Assembly: GCA_023254015.1 (NCBI GenBank)
Contig: JALQYS010000474.1
Coordinates: forward strand, 1-41,618
Length of the DNA: 41,618 nt
Origin: Paracoccaceae bacterium
GTDB taxonomy: Bacteria; Pseudomonadota; Alphaproteobacteria; Rhodobacterales; Rhodobacteraceae
Direction of reading: 5' to 3'
Position numbers and translations under genes: made by a program. Position 1 is the stretch's first letter. The number at the start of each line of letters is the position of its first letter. Shown piece by piece: positions 1 to 9,456 of this stretch. A model generated the notes under the pieces. That model made no database searches, was not told the DNA's origin, and was given only the letters and a program-made list of their open reading frames with translations.

Positions 1-28
1 GGGTCTTGCGACGTAAAGGGAGAAGATC

Positions 29-2683
29 GTGAACGACGACAGCGTCACGCCGATGATGGCGCAATACCTGGAAATCAGGGCTCGCAACCCGGGCGCCCTC
101 TTGTTCTACCGGATGGGCGATTTCTATGAGATGTTTTTTGACGACGCGGTGGCAGCGGCAGAAGCGCTGGACATCGCCCTGACGAAACGTGGGTTTCATC
201 AGGGAGAGCCGATCCCGATGTGCGGTGTGCCGGTGCATTCCGCAGAGGGGTATCTGCTGGCGCTGATCCGCAAGGGCTTTCGTGTGGCGATCGCCGAGCA
301 GATGGAAGACCCCGCCGAAGCCAAGAAGCGCGGATCGAAATCGGTGGTCAAACGGGATGTGGTCAGGCTGGTCACACCGGGCACGCTGACCGAGGATTCC
401 CTGCTTGAGGCGCGACGCCACAACTATCTTGCAGCCTGGGCAGAGGTGAGGGATCAGTCCGCACTTGCCTGGGCGGACATCTCGACCGGGGAATTCCGGG
501 TGACGGCGTGCCCCCTGCCCCGACTGGCCCCCGAACTCGCCCGGCTTGGACCGCGCGAAGTTCTGCTGAACGAGAGCCGCGAAGGAGACCTTGCACGGCT
601 GATCGGTGAGACGGGTGCAGCGGCGACCATCCTGTCGCGCGGCAGCTACGATTCCACCTCGGCCGAACGGCGGCTCTGTGCGCTGTTTGAGGTGGACAGT
701 CTGGATGCCTTTGGCGCGTTTGATCGTGCCGAAATCTCGGCCATGGGCGCCTTGATCGACTATCTGGATCTCACGCAACGCGGCAACCTGCCCCTTCTGC
801 GCCCGCCGCAACGCGAGATGTCGGGCAGCACGATGCAGATCGACGCGGCAACGCGGCGCAATCTGGAGATCACCCAAGCGCTTTCGGGGGGCCGGGAGGG
901 ATCACTTCTTGCTGCGGTGGACCGCACAGTGACGGCCGCCGGGGCGCGCCTGCTGGAACAGCGCCTGTCGAGCCCGTCGCGCGATCTGGCCGAAATCCAC
1001 CGTCGATTGGAGGGCGTGCGGTTCCTGACCGAAAGCCCCGGCCTGCGCGACGGCCTGCGGGCGGAATTGCGCCGGGTTCCCGACATGGATCGCGCCCTGT
1101 CCAGGCTTGCGCTTGATCGGGCCGGACCACGGGATCTTGCCGCAATCCGCAATGGTCTGGAGCAGGCCATGCAGATTGCCCGCAACATGGGAGGCGATCT
1201 GCCGCCCCTTTTGACTTCGGCAGTCGAGCGATTGAAAGGACACGAGGCACTGGTTGCGCTGCTGGCATCGGCCCTTGTGGCAGAGCCACCCTTGATGCTG
1301 CGGGATGGCGGCTTCATCGCGAAAGGCCATGACGCCGAGCTCGACGAAACCCGGCGCCTGCGGGACGAGGGACGAGCGGTGATTGCCGCGATGCAAATCG
1401 ATTACATTGCGCAGACCGGCGTCCAAAGCCTGAAGATCAAGCATAACAATGTGCTGGGGTATTTTATCGAGACAACCTCTGCCCATGCCGAAAAGATGCT
1501 GTCCCCGCCCCTGTCGGAAACCTTCATCCATCGGCAAACCACGGCAAATCAGGTCCGCTTTACAACGCTGGATCTGAGCGCCCTGGAAACGCGGATCCTG
1601 AATGCCGGAAATCACGCGATTGATCTGGAAAAGCGTCACTATGCGGTGCTTAGAGACGCGGTTCTTGAAGCTTCCGGCCCGATCTCTGAGACCGCGCGGG
1701 CGCTGGCAGAGATGGATCTGGTGGCGGCCTTTGCAGACCTGGCGCAGGCCGATGGGTGGTGCGAACCCCGCGTCGAGGAGGGTCGCGCCCTTGTCGTCAA
1801 GGCCGGAAGACATCCCGTTGTTGATCGCGCCCTGCGCAGACAAGGGGCCGGGACCTTCGTGGCGAACGACTGCGTCTTGACAGAGGGTGGAACACCCGCG
1901 ATCTGGCTTTTGACGGGCCCGAACATGGCGGGGAAATCAACATTCCTTCGGCAAAATGCCCTGATCGCGCTTTTGGCACAGGCCGGCAGCTTCGTTCCCG
2001 CCGCATCGGCCCGCATCGGTCTGGTCAGCCAGCTTTTCAGCCGCGTCGGCGCCAGCGACGATCTTGCGCGGGGCAGATCGACATTCATGGTGGAGATGGT
2101 GGAAACGGCCGCCATCCTGAACCAGGCGGACGAGCAAGCGCTGGTCATCCTGGACGAAATTGGTCGCGGCACCGCAACATATGACGGCCTGTCGATCGCA
2201 TGGGCGACGCTGGAGCATTTGCATGGCGTCAATCGGTGCAGAGCGATTTTTGCGACCCATTATCATGAAATGACGGGGCTTGCCGGCAAATTGCCGGGTG
2301 TCGAAAACGCCACGGTCGCGGTGAAGGAGTGGGAGGGAGACCTTGTCTTTCTGCATGAAGTCCGCCCGGGCGCGGCCGACCGGAGCTATGGCGTACAGGT
2401 CGCGCGGCTTGCGGGCCTGCCCAATGCGGTCATCGAGAGGGCAAGGACGGTGCTTGAAGCCCTTGAGTCAGGCGAGAGGGGCGGTTCGGGCGGCCGACAG
2501 ATGTTGATCGACGACCTGCCGCTTTTCCGGGCGGCACCGGCACCCCAAGCCGCAACGCCCAAGTTCAAGGACTCACTTGTCGAGGAACGGCTGAAACAAG
2601 TTCACCCCGACGAGTTGACGCCAAAAGAGGCGCTTGGGCTGATCTATGAACTTCATGAGTTGGCGATCCGGCGCGGAAGCTAG
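29..2683 (+). CDS. mutS: DNA mismatch repair protein MutS (GTG start)
   Basis: 884 aa ORF with the MutS N-terminal mismatch-binding motif (GALLFYRMGDFYEMFFDDA), Walker A (TGPNMAGKSTFLRQ) and Walker B (ALVILDEIGRGTATYDGLSIAWA). Confidence 0.98.
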   Translation: MNDDSVTPMMAQYLEIRARNPGALLFYRMGDFYEMFFDDAVAAAEALDIALTKRGFHQGEPIPMCGVPVHSAEGYLLALIRKGFRVAIAEQMEDPAEAKKRGSKSVVKRDVVRLVTPGTLTEDSLLEARRHNYLAAWAEVRDQSALAWADISTGEFRVTACPLPRLAPELARLGPREVLLNESREGDLARLIGETGAAATILSRGSYDSTSAERRLCALFEVDSLDAFGAFDRAEISAMGALIDYLDLTQRGNLPLLRPPQREMSGSTMQIDAATRRNLEITQALSGGREGSLLAAVDRTVTAAGARLLEQRLSSPSRDLAEIHRRLEGVRFLTESPGLRDGLRAELRRVPDMDRALSRLALDRAGPRDLAAIRNGLEQAMQIARNMGGDLPPLLTSAVERLKGHEALVALLASALVAEPPLMLRDGGFIAKGHDAELDETRRLRDEGRAVIAAMQIDYIAQTGVQSLKIKHNNVLGYFIETTSAHAEKMLSPPLSETFIHRQTTANQVRFTTLDLSALETRILNAGNHAIDLEKRHYAVLRDAVLEASGPISETARALAEMDLVAAFADLAQADGWCEPRVEEGRALVVKAGRHPVVDRALRRQGAGTFVANDCVLTEGGTPAIWLLTGPNMAGKSTFLRQNALIALLAQAGSFVPAASARIGLVSQLFSRVGASDDLARGRSTFMVEMVETAAILNQADEQALVILDEIGRGTATYDGLSIAWATLEHLHGVNRCRAIFATHYHEMTGLAGKLPGVENATVAVKEWEGDLVFLHEVRPGAADRSYGVQVARLAGLPNAVIERARTVLEALESGERGGSGGRQMLIDDLPLFRAAPAPQAATPKFKDSLVEERLKQVHPDELTPKEALGLIYELHELAIRRGS

Positions 2684-2699
2684 CAGCACCGCGCCGGAT
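2666..2699. terminator. Putative bidirectional stem-loop between convergent mutS and grpE
   Basis: Perfect 11-bp inverted repeat ATCCGGCGCGG-(12 nt)-CCGCGCCGGAT that contains the mutS stop codon in its loop; no clear U tract. Confidence 0.5.
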
Positions 2700-2704
2700 G
2701 AAGG

Positions 2705-3238
2705 TCAACCGCCCGTGTTCGAGGAGACACCAACCTGCGCGGGGCGCAAGAGGCGTTCATGCAGCAGGAAGCCTGTGGTCATGACCTGAATGATCTGGCC
2801 AGCCTTCGTGCCCGGAACCGGCGCTTCGAACATGGCCTCGTGCAATTGGGGATCAAAGACGTCCCCGATCGCGGGGTCGACGGCGGTGACGCCATGTTTG
2901 CCCAGAACGCTGGTAAGTTCGCGCAAGGTCAGCTCGACACCGTCGATCAAGGCGGCAGCCTGCGCGCGGGTTTCATCACTTGCCACATCAAGCGCGCGTT
3001 TGAGGTTGTCGTAGACCGGCAGCAGATCACGGGCAAGCCGGGAGCCGCCGTATTGTTCAGCCTCGCGGCGGTCACGTTCAGCGCGCTTGCGCGAGTTTTC
3101 GGCATCGGCAAGCGCCCTCATGAACCGATCGCGCAGTTCATCCCGCTCGGCACGAAGTGCGGCAAGTTCGTCCGCTTCGATGAACTCTTCAGGTTCCGAA
3201 ATCGGGTTTTCCGCGGGGGCGTTGGTTTCTTGCGCCAT
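2705..3238 (-). CDS. grpE: Nucleotide exchange factor GrpE
   Basis: MAQETNAPAENPISEPEEF...RDELRDRFMRALADAENSRKRAERD...DLLPVYDNLKRAL...VGVSSNTGG is GrpE-like; internal ATG at 3238 preferred over the 3352 ORF start. Confidence 0.95.
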   Translation of the reverse strand: MAQETNAPAENPISEPEEFIEADELAALRAERDELRDRFMRALADAENSRKRAERDRREAEQYGGSRLARDLLPVYDNLKRALDVASDETRAQAAALIDGVELTLRELTSVLGKHGVTAVDPAIGDVFDPQLHEAMFEAPVPGTKAGQIIQVMTTGFLLHERLLRPAQVGVSSNTGG

Positions 3239-3275
3239 CTTGTCTTTCCAGTGGTTACGTCTGTCGTTCAGAACT

Positions 3276-4355
3276 TTATCCCCTGCCCCGTTCGGACAGG
3301 AGTTTACCGACCAACTGCGCCGTGTAGTCGACAATCGGAACGATGCGGCCATAGTTCAACCGAGTCGGACCGATCACGCCAATGGCACCGATGATCTGTC
3401 GATCAGCGTTCATATAGGGAGAGACGACCAGAGAGGAACCCGAAAGTGAGAAAAGCTTGTTCTCGGAGCCGATAAAAATGCGCACACCATCGCCATCTTC
3501 GGCCAGAGACAGGAATTGGGCGATGTCGCGCTTGCGTTCCAGATCATCGAACAGGTGACGGATGCGATCAATATCTTTCGCCTCGTTGCTTTCGGCGATC
3601 AGGTTGGAGCGACCACGAACAATCAGACGTTCAGGCTCTTCGGTAACTTCAGACTGCCAGACAGCGACACCGCTCTCAACCAGCGCCCTGGAGAGGGAGT
3701 CGATTTCCGAACGACGACGATCGATTTCCTGAATGATGCCCGTACGAAGTTCGGAAAGGGTTTTGCCTTCGGCAAGCGCATTAAGGAAATTCGCAGCCTC
3801 TCTCATCGAAGAGGGTGTTTGTCCCGGTGGGGGCGTGATCATCCTGTTTTCGACATGGCCATTTGCGAAGACAAGCACAACAAGAGCCCTGTCTGCGGCC
3901 AGACTGACGAATTCGATGTGGCGAATGGCGGCATCCTGCTTGGGCGCCAGAACCACACTGGCACCCTTTGTGATGCCCGACAGCGTTTCGCTGACATGAT
4001 CCAGAAGGGACGCGATGTCCTTTTCCCCGGAGGTCAGAACGCTGTCCATGACCTGCCGATCTTCAGACGCGACGGAGCCAACCTCCAGAAGCCCGTCGAC
4101 AAAAAGACGCAAGCCAAGTTGGGTTGGAACCCGACCAGCCGAGACATGCGGACTGTCAAGAAGGCCGAGGTATTCGAGGTCCTGCATGACGTTTCGGATG
4201 GTGGCAGCCGACAAGGATTCCGACATGCTTCTTGTGAGCGTGCGAGAACCGACTGGATCACCGGAACTTAAATAGCTTTCCACAACGCGCCGGAAAACCT
4301 CGCGCGAGCGATCGTTCAGTTCGGAAAGAATGGTGGACTTGCTGGCCATACCCAA
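3276..4355 (-). CDS. hrcA: Heat-inducible transcription repressor HrcA
   Basis: LNDRSREVFRRVVESYLSSGDPVGSRTL...SAATIRNVMQDLEYLGLL...GRVPTQLGLRLFVDGLL typical of HrcA; adjacent to grpE. Start could be 4349. Confidence 0.96.
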   Translation of the reverse strand: MGMASKSTILSELNDRSREVFRRVVESYLSSGDPVGSRTLTRSMSESLSAATIRNVMQDLEYLGLLDSPHVSAGRVPTQLGLRLFVDGLLEVGSVASEDRQVMDSVLTSGEKDIASLLDHVSETLSGITKGASVVLAPKQDAAIRHIEFVSLAADRALVVLVFANGHVENRMITPPPGQTPSSMREAANFLNALAEGKTLSELRTGIIQEIDRRRSEIDSLSRALVESGVAVWQSEVTEEPERLIVRGRSNLIAESNEAKDIDRIRHLFDDLERKRDIAQFLSLAEDGDGVRIFIGSENKLFSLSGSSLVVSPYMNADRQIIGAIGVIGPTRLNYGRIVPIVDYTAQLVGKLLSERGRG

Positions 4356-4449
4356 GAATTAAGGAAACAAGAGGTGTAACGTCAATGAGGGTTGCATCCG
4401 TTTGTCGGTCAGTTCTATCTGGCGCTGTTCATGAAACAGGAGAGTAGGA

Positions 4450-5175
4450 ATGCGCCCTTCAGCGAGGAAGCTGGACGAATTGAGAACCGTGTCGATTCAG
4501 ATCGATCAGGTCAAGCATGCCGAAGGCTCCTGTCTGATCCGAATGGGTGAGACGCACGTTCTTTGCACGGCGACTGTTGAGGAGAAAGGGCCACCTTTTC
4601 TGAAGAATACCGGGCTTGGCTGGGTAACTGCGGAATACGGGATGCTGCCGCGCGCGACCCACAGCCGCACCAGGCGAGAGGCCGCAGCCGGCAAGCAGTC
4701 GGGACGGACACAGGAGATTCAGCGTCTCATCGGTCGCTCATTGCGCGCCTGCGTGGACCGTTCGGCGCTTGGCGAACGTCAGATCGTCATTGATTGCGAT
4801 GTTCTGCAGGCTGATGGCGGCACCAGATGCGCGGCGATTACCGGCGGTTGGGTTGCGCTGCGACTGGCAACGCGACGGATGATGCGGTCTGGTGTCCTTG
4901 TGAGCGATCCGATCATGGACCATGTTGCCGCGGTCTCCTGTGGAATATACGCTGGGCAGCCGGTTTTGGACCTGGACTATCTTGAAGACTCGAATGCCGG
5001 AACAGATGCGAACTTCGTGATGACAGGGCGGGGACGTCTTGTTGAAGTGCAGATGTCGGCGGAGGGGAGCACTTTTGGGCATGAAGACCTGACATCCCTG
5101 CTCGATCTTGCAAGGTTGGGAACCAGGGCGCTTGTGGAGGCGCAGACGGCAGCATTGGGAGGAACTGGTGCATAA
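4450..5175 (+). CDS. rph: Ribonuclease PH
   Basis: [16 protein letters not shown]...[46 protein letters not shown] typical of RNase PH. Confidence 0.98.
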   Translation: MRPSARKLDELRTVSIQIDQVKHAEGSCLIRMGETHVLCTATVEEKGPPFLKNTGLGWVTAEYGMLPRATHSRTRREAAAGKQSGRTQEIQRLIGRSLRACVDRSALGERQIVIDCDVLQADGGTRCAAITGGWVALRLATRRMMRSGVLVSDPIMDHVAAVSCGIYAGQPVLDLDYLEDSNAGTDANFVMTGRGRLVEVQMSAEGSTFGHEDLTSLLDLARLGTRALVEAQTAALGGTGA

Positions 5176-5776
5176 TCTTTCAGGCAAGAAATTGGTGCTT
5201 GCAACGCACAACGCTGGAAAGATTGCCGAGATGGTCGCCCTTTTGGGCCCTCACGATGTCTCTATACTTTCTGCCGCAGATTTCGGCCTTTCGGCGCCGG
5301 AGGAAACGGCAACTGACTTCGTTGGGAACGCAAGGATCAAGGCAAGGTTTGTGGCAGATCAAACGGGTCTGCCATCCCTTGCCGACGACTCGGGCATTGA
5401 AATTGACGCTCTTGAAGGAGCTCCCGGGATATACACGGCGGATTGGGCAGAGACACCTGCCGGCCGGGATTTCGATTTCGCGATGCGCAAGACTTGGGAG
5501 ATGGTGACACGCTCAAGCGCACTTCCCCCTTACTCTGCACGTTTCCGCTGCGCGATTGTGGTCGCGTGGCCGGATGGTAGTGAAGAGGTATTCGAAGGTG
5601 CCGTTGAAGGTCGCCTCACTTGGCCTCCAAGGGGTCCAGGAGGACACGGATACGACCCGATGTTCCAACCCACTGGGGGCGAATTAACTTTTGCAGAGAT
5701 GTCTGCCGAAGAAAAGAACCGGATCAGCCACCGTTCCATGGCTTTCGCCGCGTTGACCGCCAGATGTTTCACGTGA
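5168..5776 (+). CDS. rdgB: Non-canonical purine NTP pyrophosphatase, RdgB/HAM1 family (GTG start overlapping the rph stop)
   Basis: [18 protein letters not shown]...[25 protein letters not shown]...[11 protein letters not shown]...[14 protein letters not shown]. Confidence 0.95.
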   Translation: MHNLSGKKLVLATHNAGKIAEMVALLGPHDVSILSAADFGLSAPEETATDFVGNARIKARFVADQTGLPSLADDSGIEIDALEGAPGIYTADWAETPAGRDFDFAMRKTWEMVTRSSALPPYSARFRCAIVVAWPDGSEEVFEGAVEGRLTWPPRGPGGHGYDPMFQPTGGELTFAEMSAEEKNRISHRSMAFAALTARCFT

Positions 5777-5781
5777 AACAT
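5764..5781. promoter_or_regulatory. parS centromere-like site (ParB binding), site 1
   Basis: Perfect 18-bp palindrome ATGTTTCACGTGAAACAT containing the canonical parS TGTTTCACGTGAAACA; parA/parB encoded about 2 kb away. Confidence 0.95.
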
Positions 5782-5911
5782 TGCATAACGGAACGCCGAT
5801 GGGATTGATGTCGCTGACACTTGCCTGCAGCAGACCAACATATTGATACGTCAGTGAGTTGCGTTTGCTGCATCGCAAAAGCCTTGTCGATCGACCACAA
5901 AGGAAAAGATC

Positions 5912-7069
5912 ATGCAGGAACAGGCTTGGGGCGGGTTCGGGGTATATCTGCATTGGCCCTATTGCGAGTCCAAATGCCCCTATTGCGACTTTAACAGCCA
6001 TGTAGGCCAGAGCATTGAACCCGATGCCTGGATCAGCGCCTTTGAAGCTGAGATCTCTCGTTACGCGACACAATCCGATGAAAGGATCGTTGAAACTATA
6101 TACTTTGGCGGTGGAACGCCCTCTTTGATGCCAGCAAAAATTGTTGCAGGCGCCATCGACGCCATCCGGAAGGCTTGGCGCACCGTCAACGACATCGAGA
6201 TCACGCTGGAAGCAAATCCGGGATCGGTTGATGCGTCGAGGTTTGCCGATTATCGAGCGGCCGGCGTTAACCGGATCTCGTTGGGGGTTCAGGCGCTGGA
6301 TGATCGGTCGCTGAAGCAACTTGGCCGTCGCCATAGCGTCTATGACGCATTGAAAGCACTGGAGATTGCCCAGAACACCTTCGATCGGGTCAGCTTTGAC
6401 CTGATCTACGCCAGGCAGGATCAATCCTTGGAGGACTGGCAAAAGGAGTTGTCCCGCGCACTATCACTTGCGGGGGATCACTTGTCTCTCTACCAACTCA
6501 CTGTTGAGGACGGCACCGCCTTCGCCGAGCGCGCTGCCCGAGGGGGACTGAGAGGTCTACCGGACGAGGATCTGTCAGCCGAAATGTATGAGCTGACGCA
6601 GGAACTCTGCTGTGCGGCGGGGTTGCCTGCATATGAGGTGTCAAATCACTCTCGCAAGGGGTCGGAGTCGCGACATAACATGATCTATTGGCGCGGCGGC
6701 GAATACATTGGGATCGGACCAGGAGCGCACGGTCGAGTCTCACTGAAAGGCCAACGCTACGCAACAGAGGCAATCCGCAATCCCTCGGAATGGCTTGATG
6801 CCGTGGCACGGCTGTCTTCCGGAGAGAAGAAGAGAGAAGCACTACAATCTGACGAGATCGCGCTTGAGTACCTGCTGATGTCGCTACGAACGACAGAAGG
6901 CATGAACCTCAAGCGCTATGAGGCAATCTCTGGGAGATCCGTTAGCCCTGCCAAACTGGATGACCTCAGCGTGCTCGGGCTGCTCCAGCAAGAAAACGGC
7001 TACCTATCCGCAACGCCAAAGGGACGACTCGTTCTGAACGCGATCCTGAGAGATATTTCGGATGACTGA
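5912..7069 (+). CDS. hemW: Radical SAM heme chaperone HemW (coproporphyrinogen III oxidase-like)
   Basis: GVYLHWPYCESKCPYCDFNSH radical-SAM CxxxCxxC motif; IYFGGGTPSLM; EANPGSVD; RISLGVQALDD. Confidence 0.95.
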   Translation: MQEQAWGGFGVYLHWPYCESKCPYCDFNSHVGQSIEPDAWISAFEAEISRYATQSDERIVETIYFGGGTPSLMPAKIVAGAIDAIRKAWRTVNDIEITLEANPGSVDASRFADYRAAGVNRISLGVQALDDRSLKQLGRRHSVYDALKALEIAQNTFDRVSFDLIYARQDQSLEDWQKELSRALSLAGDHLSLYQLTVEDGTAFAERAARGGLRGLPDEDLSAEMYELTQELCCAAGLPAYEVSNHSRKGSESRHNMIYWRGGEYIGIGPGAHGRVSLKGQRYATEAIRNPSEWLDAVARLSSGEKKREALQSDEIALEYLLMSLRTTEGMNLKRYEAISGRSVSPAKLDDLSVLGLLQQENGYLSATPKGRLVLNAILRDISDD

Positions 7070-7090
7070 AGATCCTGCCGACTGACAGAA

Positions 7091-8005
7091 TCAGACTTTG
7101 CGTACACTTGAATCCAGGGCAGCTGCAGACAGCGCAGAACAGAGAAGATCCAGCTGCTCCAAGCTGTGGTAGGAGATTGTCAGGCGGCCGCTCCCGGACA
7201 GGTCGTGGTCAATTCTAACCCCCATTTCCAAAGCTGCGGACAAGTCCGCCTCCAAGGCCAAGGTATCGGCGTCCTTTTCCGGCTTTCCGCGGGCCTTTCG
7301 GGCTGCACCCGCCGGAGTCGCCGACTTCCGAACCAGCTCTTCAGTCTCGCGAACAGACAAGCCCTTTCCAACAACCTTGAGCGCAAGCTCTGTCGCATTT
7401 GGTACCGTAACCAGCGCGCGCGCATGTCCGGCAGACAAGGTCCCATGCGCGACCATCGATTGAACCTCATCCGGCAGATTCAAAAGACGGAGCAGGTTCG
7501 CAATGTGGCTCCTGCTTTTGGAAAGCGCCTCCGCAACCCTCTCCTGCGTGTGGCCGAAACGATCCATCAATTGCCGATAAGCCAATGCCTCTTCGATGGC
7601 GTTCAGCTCTGCTCTTTGGATGTTTTCAATGATAGCAACTTCAAGGACTTCCGCGTCCGAGAACTCTCGCACGATCGCAGGCACGGCGTGAACTTGTGCC
7701 ATCTGCGCCGCGCGCCAACGACGCTCACCCGCAACGATCTCATATTTTGCAGGCCCCGATGATTCGCGCAAAATCAGCGGCTGAATGACGCCTTTGGTCC
7801 TGATGGACGCGGCCAGATCATTCAGTGCTGCAGGCTCGAAGCTGCGGCGCGGTTGTTGTGGATTAGGTGCGATATCGGCGACGGCAACAAGAAGTTCCGC
7901 CTTTGGGCCCCGCCCATCCTGTAGACTTTCGGGCAAGAGGTTGACATCGGCCATCAACGCCGACAGCCCTCTGCCAAGCGCGCGACGATCAGACTTCTTT
8001 TCCAC
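7091..8005 (-). CDS. parB: Chromosome partitioning protein ParB (GTG start)
   Basis: ALGRGLSALMADV...NPQQPRRSFEPAALNDLAASIRTKGVIQPLILR...YEIVAGERRWRAAQMA...ENIQRAELNAIEEALAY. Confidence 0.97.
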   Translation of the reverse strand: MEKKSDRRALGRGLSALMADVNLLPESLQDGRGPKAELLVAVADIAPNPQQPRRSFEPAALNDLAASIRTKGVIQPLILRESSGPAKYEIVAGERRWRAAQMAQVHAVPAIVREFSDAEVLEVAIIENIQRAELNAIEEALAYRQLMDRFGHTQERVAEALSKSRSHIANLLRLLNLPDEVQSMVAHGTLSAGHARALVTVPNATELALKVVGKGLSVRETEELVRKSATPAGAARKARGKPEKDADTLALEADLSAALEMGVRIDHDLSGSGRLTISYHSLEQLDLLCSALSAAALDSSVRKV

Positions 8006-8828
8006 AGTCTCTCTCCTTTTCTTTTCGCTCAAGCGGACTGCGCGCCAAAATCTCCCGCGCAAGCGATCTGTAAGCCTCGGCGCCCTTGGACGAACTGTCA
8101 TAGCTCAGCACAGGTTGTGCAAAAGACGGGGCTTCACTCAAACGGACATTTCTCGGAATGGTGGTCTTGAAGACCAGAGAACCCAAGGCTTCCCGCGCAT
8201 CCGATTCAACCTGCTGGGCGAGCCTGTTCCGAAGATCATGCATGGTCAAGACCACGCCCTCGATCCGAAGCGCCGGATTGGCCACCTGACGGATCTCACG
8301 TATTGTCAGCATGAGTTGTGATAGGCCCTCCAAGGCGAAAAACTCTGTCTGAAGCGGCACAAGCACGGCATGACTCGCGACCAAACCATTGATCGTCAGA
8401 AGATTAAGCGACGGCGGGCAGTCAATCAGAACGAAATCAAGCTCCAATTCGTTCAAACCCGGTTGGCGCAGCGCATCGTGCAGCAAAAAACTGCGCTTTT
8501 CCCGAGCGACAAGTTCGATGTCCGCGGATGAGAGGTCCGTGGAGGCAGGACAGATCCACAGCCCGGAAATGCCGGTCGGCCGGACAACGTCTCTGATCGA
8601 TATCTCTTCGACCAAGAGATCATATGTCGAGGGGCTTCGATCGGACGATGAAAGACCGAAACCCGTTGACGCATTGCCTTGTGGGTCCAGATCAACGACA
8701 AGAACCCGGGCACCAGCCTCGACCAGGGCCGCCGCCAGATTTATTGCCGTCGTTGTTTTCCCAACGCCGCCCTTCTGATTGACGACCGAGATGATTCGAA
8801 GCGGTTTTGTCCCGACGAAATCAGGCAT
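7989..8828 (-). CDS. parA: Chromosome partitioning ATPase ParA
   Basis: Deviant Walker A (VVNQKGGVGKTTTAINLAAAL), LVVDLDPQGNASTG, DFVLIDCPPSLNLLTINGL. Confidence 0.97.
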   Translation of the reverse strand: MPDFVGTKPLRIISVVNQKGGVGKTTTAINLAAALVEAGARVLVVDLDPQGNASTGFGLSSSDRSPSTYDLLVEEISIRDVVRPTGISGLWICPASTDLSSADIELVAREKRSFLLHDALRQPGLNELELDFVLIDCPPSLNLLTINGLVASHAVLVPLQTEFFALEGLSQLMLTIREIRQVANPALRIEGVVLTMHDLRNRLAQQVESDAREALGSLVFKTTIPRNVRLSEAPSFAQPVLSYDSSSKGAEAYRSLAREILARSPLERKEKERDCGKEV

Positions 8829-9456
8829 GCGCCAACCTCCGGAGGAATATTACGGAGGCCCTTGGTTCGGTGATGCTAGCCCGACAGTCAAGGTCGAATA
8901 ACCAGTCCTTTCGCGCCTGTGCAATCTCGTCCACAGCGTTCTCGCCTTTGAGAAACGCGCACACCCCCTTTTCTCCAAGATGAGGGGCCGCATAGCTGCA
9001 GAGTTGCGACAAAGGGGCCAGCGCTCTTGCTGACACGACATCGGCCTTTTGTGGTGGCAAGTCCTCGATACGGCATGTGGAGACCTGGATTCCAAGACCG
9101 AGAACACGCCCGGCATGGGTCAGGAATACCGATTTCCGACGATCACTCTCCACAAGATGGACCTGCAAATGCGGCAGGAAGTGCTCTGCCAGGATCGCGA
9201 TCACGATGCCCGGAAACCCGCCACCGCTGCCGATATCAAGCCAGCAGCTGTGCTCTTCCTCTGCGCAGACGAAAATCTGCGCGGAATCGACAATATGTCG
9301 CCTCCAAGCATTATCAATCGTCGAACGGGCGACGAGATTGATTTTGGCATTCCATTTCGTCGACAGAGCAAGAAAACTCTGAAGCTGATCGATCAGCCGA
9401 TCCGAAACAGGCCGATCCGGACCGAGCGCGCTCTGCAAAAGGTCCCGATCCATCAC
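8821..9456 (-). CDS. rsmG: 16S rRNA (guanine527-N7)-methyltransferase RsmG (GidB)
   Basis: [57 protein letters not shown]; located between mnmG and parA. Confidence 0.96.
   Translation of the reverse strand: MMDRDLLQSALGPDRPVSDRLIDQLQSFLALSTKWNAKINLVARSTIDNAWRRHIVDSAQIFVCAEEEHSCWLDIGSGGGFPGIVIAILAEHFLPHLQVHLVESDRRKSVFLTHAGRVLGLGIQVSTCRIEDLPPQKADVVSARALAPLSQLCSYAAPHLGEKGVCAFLKGENAVDEIAQARKDWLFDLDCRASITEPRASVIFLRRLAHA

Noticed and set aside
4356-4449. CIRCE element (TTAGCACTC-N9-GAGTGCTAA) upstream of hrcA
   Set aside because: No such inverted repeat is present in the hrcA-rph spacer, so any HrcA operator must be elsewhere.
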